From: Syntrophorhabdus sp. PtaB.Bin047
Lineage (GTDB): Bacteria; Desulfobacterota; Syntrophorhabdia; Syntrophorhabdales; Syntrophorhabdaceae
NCBI GenBank assembly: GCA_002067235.1
Contig: MVQP01000025.1
Coordinates: forward strand, 1-33,153
Direction of reading: 5' to 3'
DNA length: 33,153 nucleotides
This document shows positions 23,646 to 32,038 of this stretch, piece after piece. The notes under the pieces are model-generated. The model saw only the letters and a list, made by a program, of their open reading frames with translations. It had not been told where the DNA came from and did not search any database. The position numbers and the translations under genes are program-made. Numbering within the stretch: the first letter of the stretch is position 1; the number at the start of each line of letters is the position of its first letter.

Positions 23646-24427
23646 CCCTTCTCTTCCCGGACAAGGAGGCCGTCCCGGACCATGATGTCGAGCAGCGGCG
23701 CCAAACGGCGTGCATCGCGCCCCGTTGCAGCGGCGATGTCGCTGACGGTCATGGGCCCCCGCGCCAACAGGACCCTGATCGCCTCTCCCCTCAGTTCCCT
23801 GTCGGAGCCGGTGAAGGGGATCTGTCTTGAATAGTGCAGACTTTTCCTGTTGGCGTTGGAACCACCCCTTCCCAGGTGAGACCCGTAATCCATCAGTGCA
23901 TAGTACCAGTCCCGGGGATTCGACCGGTCGAGCGCGACGTCGACGAGAGGCATGATCTGGCGGTCCGAGACCTCCGCCTCATCCGGGAAGAAGTGATGGA
24001 TGAAGGCCCGCCTGATGTTCGTTTCAATGAACACCGAGGGCAGACTGAAAGCGAAGGCCATTATGGCCCCCGCCGTGGCTTCGCCGACGCCTGGCAGTTC
24101 GAGCAGTGATTCCCGGTCCCGGGGAAGCCTGCCCGAATACCTCTCCATCACCACCCCGGCAAGGCGTTTGAGTGATAGGGCCCTGCGGTTGTAGCCCAGA
24201 CCCTGCCAGGCCGTCATTATGTCCTTCAGGGGCATGGCCGCAAGGGATGGGAAATCCGGCATGAGCCGCACAAAAGGCTCGTACTTCTCCCTGACCCGTT
24301 CGACCCCGGTCTGCTGAAGCATGACTTCCGAGACGACCACCCTGTAGGGCGTGATGTTCTCTCTCCACGGGAAGGCACGCCTGCTGCGCTTGTAGAACCC
24401 CATGACCTCCTGCCGGAACGACGACAT
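23630..24427 (-). CDS. HhH-GPD base-excision glycosylase, MutY-like, without Fe-S cluster
   Basis: From ATG 24427 (MSSFRQEVMGFYKRSRRAFPWR) the 265-residue protein aligns well with MutY from its first residues. It keeps the SEVMLQQTGVERV block with Glu34 (E37 in E. coli MutY), the helix-hairpin-helix LPGVGEATAGAIMAF and IETNIRRAF. Where MutY has the catalytic Asp138 this protein has Glu135, and the protein contains no cysteine at all, so it cannot hold the usual [4Fe-4S] cluster. The C-terminal end is a small winged-helix-like domain, not the MutY NUDIX domain. Related proteins exist that carry misleading names. An upstream TTG start at 24508 would add 27 residues and overlap the next gene. 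Confidence 0.8.
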   Translation of the reverse strand: MSSFRQEVMGFYKRSRRAFPWRENITPYRVVVSEVMLQQTGVERVREKYEPFVRLMPDFPSLAAMPLKDIMTAWQGLGYNRRALSLKRLAGVVMERYSGRLPRDRESLLELPGVGEATAGAIMAFAFSLPSVFIETNIRRAFIHHFFPDEAEVSDRQIMPLVDVALDRSNPRDWYYALMDYGSHLGRGGSNANRKSLHYSRQIPFTGSDRELRGEAIRVLLARGPMTVSDIAAATGRDARRLAPLLDIMVRDGLLVREEKGYRIA

Positions 24428-24485
24428 GTCCGGTGTTGCCGCGCGGGGTTCACCCGGCGGTAAGGAACTGTGCTCCGGGAATGTC

Positions 24486-24647
24486 CTATTTGTCTTTGAA
24501 TCTGGCAATGTCCTCAGGGGTCAGCTCGGGCAGTTCCCGGATGATGTCGCACACACAGAGCTTCATGTAAGGGAGGTTGTCGGGGTCGTAGACGACGAAG
24601 CCGCTGCCGATGGTCTTCACGTCCCTGTCTTTCCCGTCCTTATCCAT
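24486..24647 (-). CDS. Small conserved-looking protein, 53 aa
   Basis: The product (MDKDGKDRDVKTIGSGFVVYDPDNLPYMKLCVCDIIRELPELTPEDIARFKDK) is soluble, acidic and has two cysteines in a CVC pair. The family is not recognised. ATG 24647 lies 6 nt after a TACACT -10, so the transcript probably begins at or near it; ATG 24653 is too close to the -10. There is no Shine-Dalgarno sequence. It lies 58 bp upstream of the MutY-like ATG at 24427 and may be cotranscribed with it. Confidence 0.55.
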   Translation of the reverse strand: MDKDGKDRDVKTIGSGFVVYDPDNLPYMKLCVCDIIRELPELTPEDIARFKDK

Positions 24648-24653
24648 GCTCAT

Positions 24654-24683
24654 AGTGTAAAGCTGGCAGACCGCCAATGTCAA
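24654..24683 (-). promoter_or_regulatory. Promoter of the 53-aa gene and probably the MutY-like gene
   Basis: TTGACA (24683-24678) and TACACT (24659-24654) are 18 nt apart. The predicted start site falls on the ATG at 24647. The -35 overlaps the uppP stop codon. Confidence 0.55.
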
Positions 24684-25477
24684 ACGCGGGGAACAAGGGA
24701 AAAGATAAGGATGAGAAGAGCAAGGGCGATGCGATAGTAGGCAAACAGGTCGAGGGTATGTTTCTTCAGGTACCCGATCAGGAACTTGAGGCTCGCCGCG
24801 CCGAAAACAAAGGCCGAAAGCATGCCCAGGGCATACAGGGATGCCCCTTCCCCCTGGAAGTGGACATGTCTGAGCTCGTAGAGCGACACACCCAGTATGA
24901 TGGGTATGGACAGCATGAAGGAAAAATCTACGGCCTCGCTCTTCTTGAGGCCGAGAAGCAGGGCCATAGTGATCGTAACTCCGCTTCGCGACGTGCCGGG
25001 CACCAGGGCGATGGCCTGGGCGACACCTATCGCGATGGCGATGGGCATGGTCAGCTCGCTCCTCTCAACGTTGATCCTCTCGGATACGATCATCAGGATG
25101 GAGACAAGGGCGAGCATAAAGGCCGTTACGAAGGGAGCCCTGAGATAGCTCTCTATGATATCCTTCCCGAGAAAACCGGCGACCACGGCGGGTATGGTGG
25201 CTATGATCATCTTGAAGAGCGTGGAATCGGCAACACGGCCGTCCCTGAGATCGACGAGACCCTCGATGACGACACGGAAGAACTTCTTGCCGTAAACAAG
25301 GAGAACCGCGAAGAACGTCCCGAAGTGGAGCATGACGTCATACGTCAGCGGGTTGATGTTGTTCTGGGAGATATTGAAGAACCAGGGGATAACGACAAGA
25401 TGGGCGGAACTGCTGATGGGGAGAAACTCGGTTATGCCCTGCACGGCACCCATAAGGACGCTCTGCAGGACCGTCAT
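24680..25477 (-). CDS. uppP: Undecaprenyl-diphosphatase UppP/BacA
   Basis: UppP removes a phosphate from undecaprenyl diphosphate to recycle the cell-wall lipid carrier, and is linked to bacitracin resistance. The 265-residue integral membrane protein has the family's two catalytic regions: GITEFLPISSSAHLVVIPW (N-terminal Glu and Ser-Ser-Ser-Ala-His) and PGTSRSGVTI (about residues 155-165), with about eight helices. The start overlaps the tonB stop by 4 bp, so it forms one transcript with exbB-exbD-tonB. Confidence 0.97.
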   Translation of the reverse strand: MTVLQSVLMGAVQGITEFLPISSSAHLVVIPWFFNISQNNINPLTYDVMLHFGTFFAVLLVYGKKFFRVVIEGLVDLRDGRVADSTLFKMIIATIPAVVAGFLGKDIIESYLRAPFVTAFMLALVSILMIVSERINVERSELTMPIAIAIGVAQAIALVPGTSRSGVTITMALLLGLKKSEAVDFSFMLSIPIILGVSLYELRHVHFQGEGASLYALGMLSAFVFGAASLKFLIGYLKKHTLDLFAYYRIALALLILIFSLVPRV

Positions 25478-26262
25478 GAGATACCTCCCGGCACAAACCG
25501 GAACCCTATCTCAAGGGAATCGGCGTTGAGGGATTGCGGGATGGTGGGCAGCGGCTCCACCGCCCTGAGAACGCGAAGCACGGATTCGTCGTACACCCTG
25601 TTGCCCGATCGCTTTTCAATGTTGATATCGGTGATGCGCCCGTCCTTTCTCACCTTGATCGTAACGATCGTCTCCAGTTCCTTCTTCGCCGTGCCGGGCA
25701 CGTTCCAGGCATTCTTTATTTTCTCGTAAACATCCAGAAGATACTTCTGCATCGCGGGATCGAGGGGTGCGCCGGAACCGCCGCCGGAGCCGGGCAGGCC
25801 TATTCCGGCGCCCGTGCCTCTGCCCGGTCCACCCGATCCGCCCGATCCGGCCTTTGCAACGTCTATGTAGTCCGTCTTCTTCCTGATATTGCGTATCCGC
25901 TCTTCGAGCCGGTCGACCTCTTCCTTCGTTGTCTTCGTCTTCGGAGGGACCTTTTTCTTGGAAAGGGAAACGGCATCATCCTCTTTCTGGATCGGCTGCG
26001 GCTTCTTCGGCGGGACCTTTTTCTCCTTGACCACCGGTGCGGGTTTGTCCGGCTTCGGTTCGGGCTTCGATTTCACCGCTGCCTTCGGACCGCCCGGCTC
26101 GCCTCCCAGACCGCCCGCGCTGCCCACGAGGTTGACGGAGTACGCGGAGGACAGGTCGATCTTCTTCGAGGGGAATTTTATGGGTATGGAAAAAACGCCA
26201 AGCACGATGATGTGAAGGGCCAGGGATACGACAAGCATTTTGGTCCAGGCTTCTTCACTCAT
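25474..26262 (-). CDS. TonB/TolA-type energy transducer
   Basis: The 262-residue protein has a short cytosolic tip, one membrane anchor (LVVSLALHIIVLGVFSI, with a TonB-like His), then a Pro/Lys-rich periplasmic linker (about residues 65-130) and a Gly-rich part. A C-terminal TonB domain follows (about 180-262: VTIKVRKDGRITDINIEKRSGN, then a FRFV end). It transmits energy from ExbB/ExbD to the outer membrane. TonB and TolA cannot be separated firmly: the Gly-rich linker and the lack of tolB/pal nearby leave both open. It overlaps exbD by 8 bp and uppP by 4 bp. Confidence 0.85.
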   Translation of the reverse strand: MSEEAWTKMLVVSLALHIIVLGVFSIPIKFPSKKIDLSSAYSVNLVGSAGGLGGEPGGPKAAVKSKPEPKPDKPAPVVKEKKVPPKKPQPIQKEDDAVSLSKKKVPPKTKTTKEEVDRLEERIRNIRKKTDYIDVAKAGSGGSGGPGRGTGAGIGLPGSGGGSGAPLDPAMQKYLLDVYEKIKNAWNVPGTAKKELETIVTIKVRKDGRITDINIEKRSGNRVYDESVLRVLRAVEPLPTIPQSLNADSLEIGFRFVPGGIS

Positions 26263-26668
26263 TTCTGTCCAGCGGCTTCGTTACTATGTTCACTTTGTCG
26301 ACACCGGCTTCCCTGATGGTTCCCATGCACCTCACAACAAACCCGTAGGGCACATCCTTGTCGGCGCGAAGGAATATCTCCTTCTTGTCCTTGTTGGCGA
26401 AGAGGAACTGTATGGCCGCCTTGAGGTCTTTCGCCTCGATCTTCTTCTCGTTGAGAATGAGCCTCTGATCCTTCGTTATGTTCAGGATCTGGGGCTCCTC
26501 CTTCGCGGGAAGCGCCTTCGCCGTCACATTGGGGATATCGATGCCGAGACCGTGCTGCATCATGGGCGCTGTTATCATGAAGACGATGAGGAGGACAAGC
26601 ATGACATCAACGAGGGGAATAACGTTGATCTCTGACAGCGGCCCCTTTGAATCGCCCCGTGTTTTCAT
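26255..26668 (-). CDS. exbD: ExbD/TolR biopolymer transport protein
   Basis: The 137-residue protein has one N-terminal membrane helix with the conserved proton-channel Asp in PLVDVMLVLLIVFMITAP (about residues 17-34) and a periplasmic domain ending VDKVNIVTKPLDRNE. ExbD works with ExbB as the proton-driven motor. It overlaps exbB by 4 bp and tonB by 8 bp, indicating translational coupling. It could be named tolR with equal support. Confidence 0.93.
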   Translation of the reverse strand: MKTRGDSKGPLSEINVIPLVDVMLVLLIVFMITAPMMQHGLGIDIPNVTAKALPAKEEPQILNITKDQRLILNEKKIEAKDLKAAIQFLFANKDKKEIFLRADKDVPYGFVVRCMGTIREAGVDKVNIVTKPLDRNE

Positions 26669-27342
26669 TTCTCCAGGATATTCACCAGGTAGATTGCGGC
26701 ATTCTCCATGCGAGAGAGGATCCTCTTGAGCCTTCCCAGAAAGTAGTTGTACGCGAGGACCGCAGGTATGGCGGTTGCAAGGCCAAGGGCCGTGGCGATG
26801 AGTGCTTCGCTTATGCCGGGCGCCACGACGGCGAGGCTCGTTGTCCCCCGGACACCTATTTCACGGAAGGAATCCATGATCCCCCAGACGGTACCGAAAA
26901 GACCAATGAACGGCGCGGTGTTTGCCGTGGTGGCGAGGAAGGAAAGCCTTCGTTCAAGCTTCACCGATTCATCGGAAATGGCAATCCTGAGCATGTCTTC
27001 GATGGCGGGGATGTCCTCCCTGCGGATCCTGCCCGGGTTGTCTTTCTGTCTTGAGGTCACTTCCTTGTAGCAGGCAAGTACGAGACGATAGAACGCGTTG
27101 TCCTGACTGTCCCGGTACACCGAGATGAGCTTCTTGAAGGAGTCGGCCTCCTTCACGGCCCTGAAGAACCGCTCGCCCTCGGCCTCCGTCCTGCTGTACT
27201 GCCGGTACTTCATGAAAATGATCGTCCAGGCGACGATGGAGAAGAAGAGGAGGATGACCATCACGGCCTTCGCCATCGGCCCCGCCGAGAGGATCATCCC
27301 GATGAGCCCGCCCGTGTACATGTCTGCGCTTGAAACGTCCAT
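26665..27342 (-). CDS. exbB: ExbB/TolQ proton-channel protein
   Basis: From ATG 27342 (MDVSSADMYTGG) the product is 225 residues. It shows three membrane helices: about residues 22-43 (AVMVILLFFSIVAWTIIFMKY), and two near the C-terminus carrying FIGLFGTVWGIMDSFREIG and ALIATALGLATAIPAVLAYN, the conserved ExbB/TolQ motifs. The upstream ATG at 27372 lies inside the promoter spacer and was rejected. No Shine-Dalgarno sequence precedes 27342; the -10 ends 11 nt before it. Confidence 0.93.
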   Translation of the reverse strand: MDVSSADMYTGGLIGMILSAGPMAKAVMVILLFFSIVAWTIIFMKYRQYSRTEAEGERFFRAVKEADSFKKLISVYRDSQDNAFYRLVLACYKEVTSRQKDNPGRIRREDIPAIEDMLRIAISDESVKLERRLSFLATTANTAPFIGLFGTVWGIMDSFREIGVRGTTSLAVVAPGISEALIATALGLATAIPAVLAYNYFLGRLKRILSRMENAAIYLVNILEK

Positions 27343-27353
27343 TTTGCGTGTAG

Positions 27354-27383
27354 AGATTACAATAAAACACATATGGTTGTAAA
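27354..27383 (-). promoter_or_regulatory. Putative promoter of exbB-exbD-tonB-uppP
   Basis: TTTACA (27383-27378), an 18-nt spacer and TAATCT (27359-27354) lie between the ncRNA terminator and exbB. It predicts a leader of only about 5 nt. Confidence 0.45.
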
Positions 27384-27417
27384 GTAAAGAAAAACCCCCT
27401 GGTTGGGTGCCAGGGGG
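27382..27417 (-). terminator. Strong terminator between the ncRNA candidate and exbB
   Basis: A perfect 8-bp stem CCCCCTGG/CCAGGGGG (27417-27410 with 27402-27395, loop 7 nt) precedes TTTTTCTTT on the minus strand (27394-27386). Confidence 0.85.
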
Positions 27418-27598
27418 AAGGGGGGTTATTATGAGAAGCTTGTGGAGGTGAATTTCGCGTTAAGTGATGCTATGTGAAATAATGCACGTTTTAACCGAGA
27501 AACTTCCAACTGTTTCACACACCGAATTACGGGCAATCGTAAAAACCGTTGATTTCAAGCTATTCCCGTCTGAGATATGTGAATTATTTAACATAGCT
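27382..27598 (-). ncRNA. Candidate structured small RNA (about 210 nt)
   Basis: Predicted from the promoter at 27633-27605 to the terminator at 27417-27382, this transcript would begin with one arm of a 19-bp hairpin with two mismatches (27597-27579 pairs with 27487-27469). The loop contains a smaller ACGGG/CCCGT stem. The first arm can also pair with a nearer ATAGCTTG (8 bp, CAAGCTAT), so two competing folds exist. The 3' part has CACCTCC, like the anti-Shine-Dalgarno end of 16S rRNA. The gap is AT-rich compared with its neighbours. I do not recognise it as 6S, tmRNA, SRP, RNase P or a known riboswitch. It could be a trans-acting RNA or a terminating leader of exbB. Confidence 0.5.
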
Positions 27599-27604
27599 TG
27601 AGTT

Positions 27605-27633
27605 ATGATAATGTATTACGAAATCTTTGTCAA
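27605..27633 (-). promoter_or_regulatory. Strong promoter of the ncRNA candidate
   Basis: TTGACA (27633-27628), a 17-nt spacer and TATCAT (27610-27605; 5/6) on the minus strand, with an AT-rich UP-like tract ATTTTTTTA just upstream. The tract also gives a weak U-run 16 nt after the hemW stop. Confidence 0.65.
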
Positions 27634-27657
27634 TAAAAAAATTGCTCCGGTAAACTG

Positions 27658-28776
27658 CTATTCGGAAACCATTAATGGAAGCCTGTCCGCAAAAAGGTAC
27701 CCCGTGAGGGTGGGGACCATCCGCTCGCCGCGGACTTCCACCAGACCCTTCTTCCGGAGATCTTCCAGACGGTTCGCACGATCTTCCCCGGGCAGATCCT
27801 TTAGTTCGACCCCCCACATCGTCCTGAAACCGAGAAGGAGGCGTTCAAGACGCATCTGTTCCTCTGAAAGCGTTTCCGAGTCCTCCACCGCGGAAGAACC
27901 AGTGCCCAGTTCCCGCAGGTACACGTCGAGGCCGCGATGGTTCCACCATCTTCTTCTCCCCGAGAAGGAATGAGCTGACGGCCCGAGGCCGAGATAGGGT
28001 GTGTGCTGCCAGTATTTGACGTTGTGGCGTGAAACGGTCTCTTCCGAGCGAGCGAAATTGGAGACCTCGTAATGTGCAAAGCCCCGGCCGGAAAGATATT
28101 CTGACATGGCAAGGAAGAGATCTGCTCCCCGCGCGTCATCTGGCAACTCAAGACCCCCCTCCCGTGACAATCGGGAGAAGGGCGTGTCGCCCTCGACGGT
28201 AAGCTGGTAGCAGGACAGGTGGGCAGGCTCGTACGAGAGTGCCTGGTACAGTGTCTTTCGCCACGACCGGACGGTCTGGGCCGGCAGCCCGTAGATGAGG
28301 TCGACGCCGAACTCGGCAAACCCTGCCTCTGCCACAAGCCGGGCCGCCTCCCCCGCCTGCCGGCCGCTGTGACGCCTCCCCAGGAAACGGACCTCTTCCT
28401 CGTCGAAGGATTGGACACCAAGGCTCGCACGGTTCACGCCAAGCGAACGGTACAGGGCAAGCTTTTCCTTCGTCACATCATCCGGGTTGAGCTCGATTGT
28501 CACCTCGGCGCCATCGTCGAACCGAAAGATCGCTTTGAGCCCCGTAACCAGGTATCCGATATCATCACAACCAAGAAGCGACGGGGTCCCGCCACCGATG
28601 TAGAGCGAGTCGAAGCGGGGGAATTCCCGGCTGTACCGGGACGCCTCTTCGAGGACGGCCCTCAGCCATTTCCCGGCGCGCCCGGTTTCCGGTACGGAGT
28701 AGAAATCGCAGTACGGACACTTGGTCTTGCAGAAAGGCACGTGGACGTAAAGACCGGGGTGACCCGTCCTATTCAT
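27658..28776 (-). CDS. hemW: HemW heme chaperone (radical SAM, HemN-like)
   Basis: The 372-residue protein starts near a CxxxCxxC radical SAM motif, [18 protein letters not shown] (C16, C20 and C23). It continues with [21 protein letters not shown] and [22 protein letters not shown], the HemN/HemW core, and ends with a HemN C-terminal-like region. HemW binds heme and delivers it to respiratory enzymes; most such single-copy proteins are not coproporphyrinogen oxidases. It overlaps lepA by 8 bp. Confidence 0.93.
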   Translation of the reverse strand: MNRTGHPGLYVHVPFCKTKCPYCDFYSVPETGRAGKWLRAVLEEASRYSREFPRFDSLYIGGGTPSLLGCDDIGYLVTGLKAIFRFDDGAEVTIELNPDDVTKEKLALYRSLGVNRASLGVQSFDEEEVRFLGRRHSGRQAGEAARLVAEAGFAEFGVDLIYGLPAQTVRSWRKTLYQALSYEPAHLSCYQLTVEGDTPFSRLSREGGLELPDDARGADLFLAMSEYLSGRGFAHYEVSNFARSEETVSRHNVKYWQHTPYLGLGPSAHSFSGRRRWWNHRGLDVYLRELGTGSSAVEDSETLSEEQMRLERLLLGFRTMWGVELKDLPGEDRANRLEDLRKKGLVEVRGERMVPTLTGYLFADRLPLMVSE

Positions 28777-30565
28777 CGTCGGTCTTGAGGGCGGCCAGGA
28801 AAGCGCTCTGGGGGATCTCGACGTTGCCGACGATGCGCATCCGCTTCTTGCCCTTCTTCTGCTTTTCCAGAAGCTTCCGCTTCCGGGTGATGTCCCCGCC
28901 GTAGCACTTGGCTGTGACGTCCTTGCGGTATGCCGAAATCGTCGACCGGGATATGATCTTCCCCCCTATCGCGCCCTGTATGGCTATCTTGAACTGTTGC
29001 CTCGGTATCTCGTCCTTGAGACGGTCGCAGATCCTCACGGCCCTGTCCCGGGCATTGTCGCGATGGACGAGGATGGACAGGGCATCCACCTTTTCGCCGT
29101 TCACGAGGATATCGAGCTTCACAAGGCTGCTTTCACGATAGTCGATAAGCTCGTAGTCAAAGGACCCGTAGCCCTGGGTGATGCTCTTGAGCCTGTCATA
29201 AAAGTCGAAGATGACCTCGGCGAGCGGCATGTCGAAGGTTATCTCCACGCGCCCCGGGGTGGGATAGCTCATGTGCGAATTGACTCCCCGGCGTTCCATG
29301 CAGAGCTTCATCACCGCCCCGACGTATCGCTCGGGTATGAGGATGCTGGCACGGATGTAGGGTTCCTCCGATGACTCTATCGTCCCGGGATCGGGATAAT
29401 AGAGGGGATTGTCGACGTCGAGCACGGTGCCGTCATCGAGATGGAAACGGTACTGCACGCTGGGCGCCGTCATGATGATGGACTGGTCGAATTCCCTTTC
29501 GAGCCGCTCCTGGACGATCTCGAGATGCAGAAGGCCCAGGTAGCCGCACCGGAACCCCTGGCCGAGGGCCGCCGAAGAGTCCTTCTGGTAGACGAGGGAG
29601 GCGTCGTTGAGCTTATACTTCTCCAGGGCCTCGAGGAGCGATTGATAGTCGTCGGACGCAATGGGGTAGATGGAGGAGAAAACGACGGGCTTGACGTCCT
29701 TGAAACCGGGGAGAGGCTGCGATGCCGGCCGCGTATCGACGGTGACGGTGTCCCCTATCCTCGTATCGCTCACCGTCTTTATCCCGGCTATGATGTAGCC
29801 GACCTCACCCGCCGACAGCTCCTTCTGCGGCTCTCGGTTGATGCGGAAGACGCCGACCTCTTCAACGCGGTACGTGGTTCCCTGGGACATGAGCCGGATC
29901 GTGTCCCCCTGTTTCACGGTGCCGTCGAAGACGCGGCAGCTCACTATCGTGCCGCGGAAGGAATCATAGTGCGCGTCGAAGATAAGCGCCGTCAGGGGCT
30001 TTTCGGAATCCCCCGTCGGCGGCGGTATCCTCTCCACGATGGCGCGAAGGATGTCCTCGACGCCGGTGCCGTCCTTTGCCGAACAGAGTATCGCCGTCTC
30101 CGGGTCGAGTCCCAGCTCGTTGTCGATCTCCGTCTTGACGCGCTCCACGTCAGCCACGGGCAGGTCGATCTTGTTGATAACGGGGATGATGACGAGGTTG
30201 TGCTCCAGCGCGGCGTACAGGTTCCCGAGTGTCTGCGCTTCGACACCCTGGGATGCGTCGACAAGGAGAAGGACGCCTTCGCAGGATGCGAGCGCCCGGG
30301 ACACCTCGTAGGAGAAATCGACGTGTCCCGGCGTGTCGATGAGGTTGAGCTCGTATTCCTCTCCCCTGTCATCGACATAGGGCAGGTCGACGGTCTGGCT
30401 CTTGATGGTGATGCCCCGTTCCCGCTCTATGTCCATGGTGTCCAGTATCTGGTCCCGGAACTGCCGGTCGTCGACGAGCTTCGTGTACTGGATCAGGCGG
30501 TCGGCGAGGGTCGACTTGCCGTGGTCGATGTGGGCGATTATGCTGAAGTTCCTGATATGTTTCAT
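28769..30565 (-). CDS. lepA: Elongation factor 4 (LepA)
   Basis: LepA is a ribosomal back-translocating GTPase. The 598-residue protein has G1 [10 protein letters not shown]3 DTPGHVDF, G4 NKIDLP (residues about 127-132) and the G5 block CSAKDG. Domains II and III and the LepA-specific C-terminal domain follow ([32 protein letters not shown]). Length and motifs are fully normal. It is placed before hemW as in many genomes. Confidence 0.98.
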   Translation of the reverse strand: MKHIRNFSIIAHIDHGKSTLADRLIQYTKLVDDRQFRDQILDTMDIERERGITIKSQTVDLPYVDDRGEEYELNLIDTPGHVDFSYEVSRALASCEGVLLLVDASQGVEAQTLGNLYAALEHNLVIIPVINKIDLPVADVERVKTEIDNELGLDPETAILCSAKDGTGVEDILRAIVERIPPPTGDSEKPLTALIFDAHYDSFRGTIVSCRVFDGTVKQGDTIRLMSQGTTYRVEEVGVFRINREPQKELSAGEVGYIIAGIKTVSDTRIGDTVTVDTRPASQPLPGFKDVKPVVFSSIYPIASDDYQSLLEALEKYKLNDASLVYQKDSSAALGQGFRCGYLGLLHLEIVQERLEREFDQSIIMTAPSVQYRFHLDDGTVLDVDNPLYYPDPGTIESSEEPYIRASILIPERYVGAVMKLCMERRGVNSHMSYPTPGRVEITFDMPLAEVIFDFYDRLKSITQGYGSFDYELIDYRESSLVKLDILVNGEKVDALSILVHRDNARDRAVRICDRLKDEIPRQQFKIAIQGAIGGKIISRSTISAYRKDVTAKCYGGDITRKRKLLEKQKKGKKRMRIVGNVEIPQSAFLAALKTDDE

Positions 30566-30617
30566 AAAGGGGTGTTCGCTTCTCCAGATCCCGCGTGTCC
30601 GGGCGGCACAAGGCCTT

Positions 30618-30968
30618 TCACCGCGATCTTTTCACTATCTCCACGTCGACCTCGCCGCCGAAGACCTCGGCAAGCTCCTTGTTGAGCTTCTCCATGTCCT
30701 CTTCCTTTTCGGCCTCGATCACCAGTTCGCGGTCATCGAGCACCTTGAGCCTGCCGTATTTTCGAACCACCTCGATGACCTCTTTCGGGTCCGTGGTCAC
30801 CCATCCCTTCATGCGCCTGACCAGTTCTTCCCCGTTGAATGACCTCTCGATCGTCAGGTCCACCCTGCGCCTCTTCGCCTCCCATCCGACAAGGGCGGGT
30901 TGGGCGACCATGGGGGTGACAGGATCGTGCATCGCCGCACACCGGAACCACAATTTTGCCCTGACCAT
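30618..30968 (-). CDS. Hypothetical protein, 116 aa
   Basis: I do not recognise this family. It is a soluble, highly charged protein; the C-terminal half is rich in Glu/Lys with a [22 protein letters not shown] segment, plausible for a small alpha-beta fold. The ATG at 30968 has AGGAGG 9 nt upstream and a promoter about 40 nt further up. lepA begins 52 bp downstream, so they may be cotranscribed. Confidence 0.65.
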   Translation of the reverse strand: MVRAKLWFRCAAMHDPVTPMVAQPALVGWEAKRRRVDLTIERSFNGEELVRRMKGWVTTDPKEVIEVVRKYGRLKVLDDRELVIEAEKEEDMEKLNKELAEVFGGEVDVEIVKRSR

Positions 30969-31009
30969 TGATCCAATCCTCCTGTCCGGTTCTTTGAAGA
31001 TCAGTCCTT

Positions 31010-31038
31010 AAATTAATGGTTTGTCTGTGTAAAGTCAA
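31010..31038 (-). promoter_or_regulatory. Putative promoter of the 116-aa gene
   Basis: TTGACT (31038-31033), a 17-nt spacer and TAATTT (31015-31010) on the minus strand, upstream of a good ribosome-binding site. Confidence 0.5.
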
Positions 31039-31050
31039 GGAAACGGGCGG

Positions 31051-31977
31051 TCACTTGAAATCAATGACGACGGGGTCCTCAAATTCCAGCTTAATGCCCT
31101 CGATGCTCTTCATCGCCGTCTTCATTTCCTCCAGGGACTGCGGCTTTTCCCTGTCGATCTTCTTGAGAAGTTCCGCGTGGCTGATGAGCCTGCCGAAATC
31201 CATCTCTATGAGAGTTATCTTCCGCCCCGAGCGATGGGTGGCGTTCGTCTTCACGATATCGCCGTCGACGGTGAGGACGATGCTGACCCTCATACCCTTG
31301 AAGATGGCCTTCATCATCTCGATGGCATTGGGGTCGTCCTTCGCCGGCTCCTTCGGTGCCGTCTTTTCCTTTTCATCCTTGTCCGCCGGCTTCGGGGGAG
31401 GCATATGGACGGCAAGCCTGGCGGGCGACCCCTTTGTAAGAACGAAACGGATCCTGTCCTTGCCCGGTGTGTCCTTACCCCCGGCGTCCTTATCCTTGTC
31501 CTTATCGCTTAAGGGCGTCTTGCTACCCGGGTTCTGGTTGAGCGTGACCTTGCCGATATCCTCGAAAGCGTACACCGCGGTATAGCCGCTCGCCGAATCC
31601 GACCTCGCAGGCTTGACAGAAACGAGGCGGACCCCTTCCCCGAAATCCTTCGCGCTCATCTTCGCCTTTTCCATCATCCCCGTCACGACGGCATCATAGT
31701 TCTTCGCGTCGTCACGCGCGGGGGCCTGCCCGGCCTTGTCCTTGTCTTCCTCGCCGAGACCCTTGCCCATCTCCTGCATCATCTCTATGAACTCATTGCC
31801 CATGAGGATGGTCTCTTCGATGGTGCCGCTCCCGTCGGGTCTCACCGTGACGGAGATGGTGTCGTCGATACAGCCGGAAAGAACGAACGACGCCGCTATG
31901 ATGACGGCAGCCCTCAGTGCGATCCACACCGGACACACCGCCCTGCCTCCGATCCTGCACCGCCTCTTGCGCGCCAT
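31051..31977 (-). CDS. Predicted lipoprotein, unknown function
   Basis: The 308-residue protein starts with a basic segment and a hydrophobic helix ending in a lipobox, LSGC (C36), so it is probably lipidated. The mature part begins IDDTISVTVRPDGSGTIEETILMG, a small beta-rich unit seen in some lipoproteins. It contains a low-complexity Lys/Asp-rich loop (about residues 158-175) and a Pro/Lys-rich loop (about 195-220), then MRVSIVLTVDGDIVKTNATHRSG. The family is not recognised. ATG 31977 follows GGGAGGAGG. Confidence 0.75.
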   Translation of the reverse strand: MARKRRCRIGGRAVCPVWIALRAAVIIAASFVLSGCIDDTISVTVRPDGSGTIEETILMGNEFIEMMQEMGKGLGEEDKDKAGQAPARDDAKNYDAVVTGMMEKAKMSAKDFGEGVRLVSVKPARSDSASGYTAVYAFEDIGKVTLNQNPGSKTPLSDKDKDKDAGGKDTPGKDRIRFVLTKGSPARLAVHMPPPKPADKDEKEKTAPKEPAKDDPNAIEMMKAIFKGMRVSIVLTVDGDIVKTNATHRSGRKITLIEMDFGRLISHAELLKKIDREKPQSLEEMKTAMKSIEGIKLEFEDPVVIDFK

Positions 31978-32038
31978 GCCTCCTCCCTTACAGACTGGAC
32001 TCAGGAAATATGGTCAATGCTACCAACCCCTTGACCGG

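Noticed and set aside
29441..30685. 414-codon plus-strand ORF antisense to lepA
   Set aside because: It is a shadow of lepA in GC-rich DNA, with no family motifs or ribosome-binding site.
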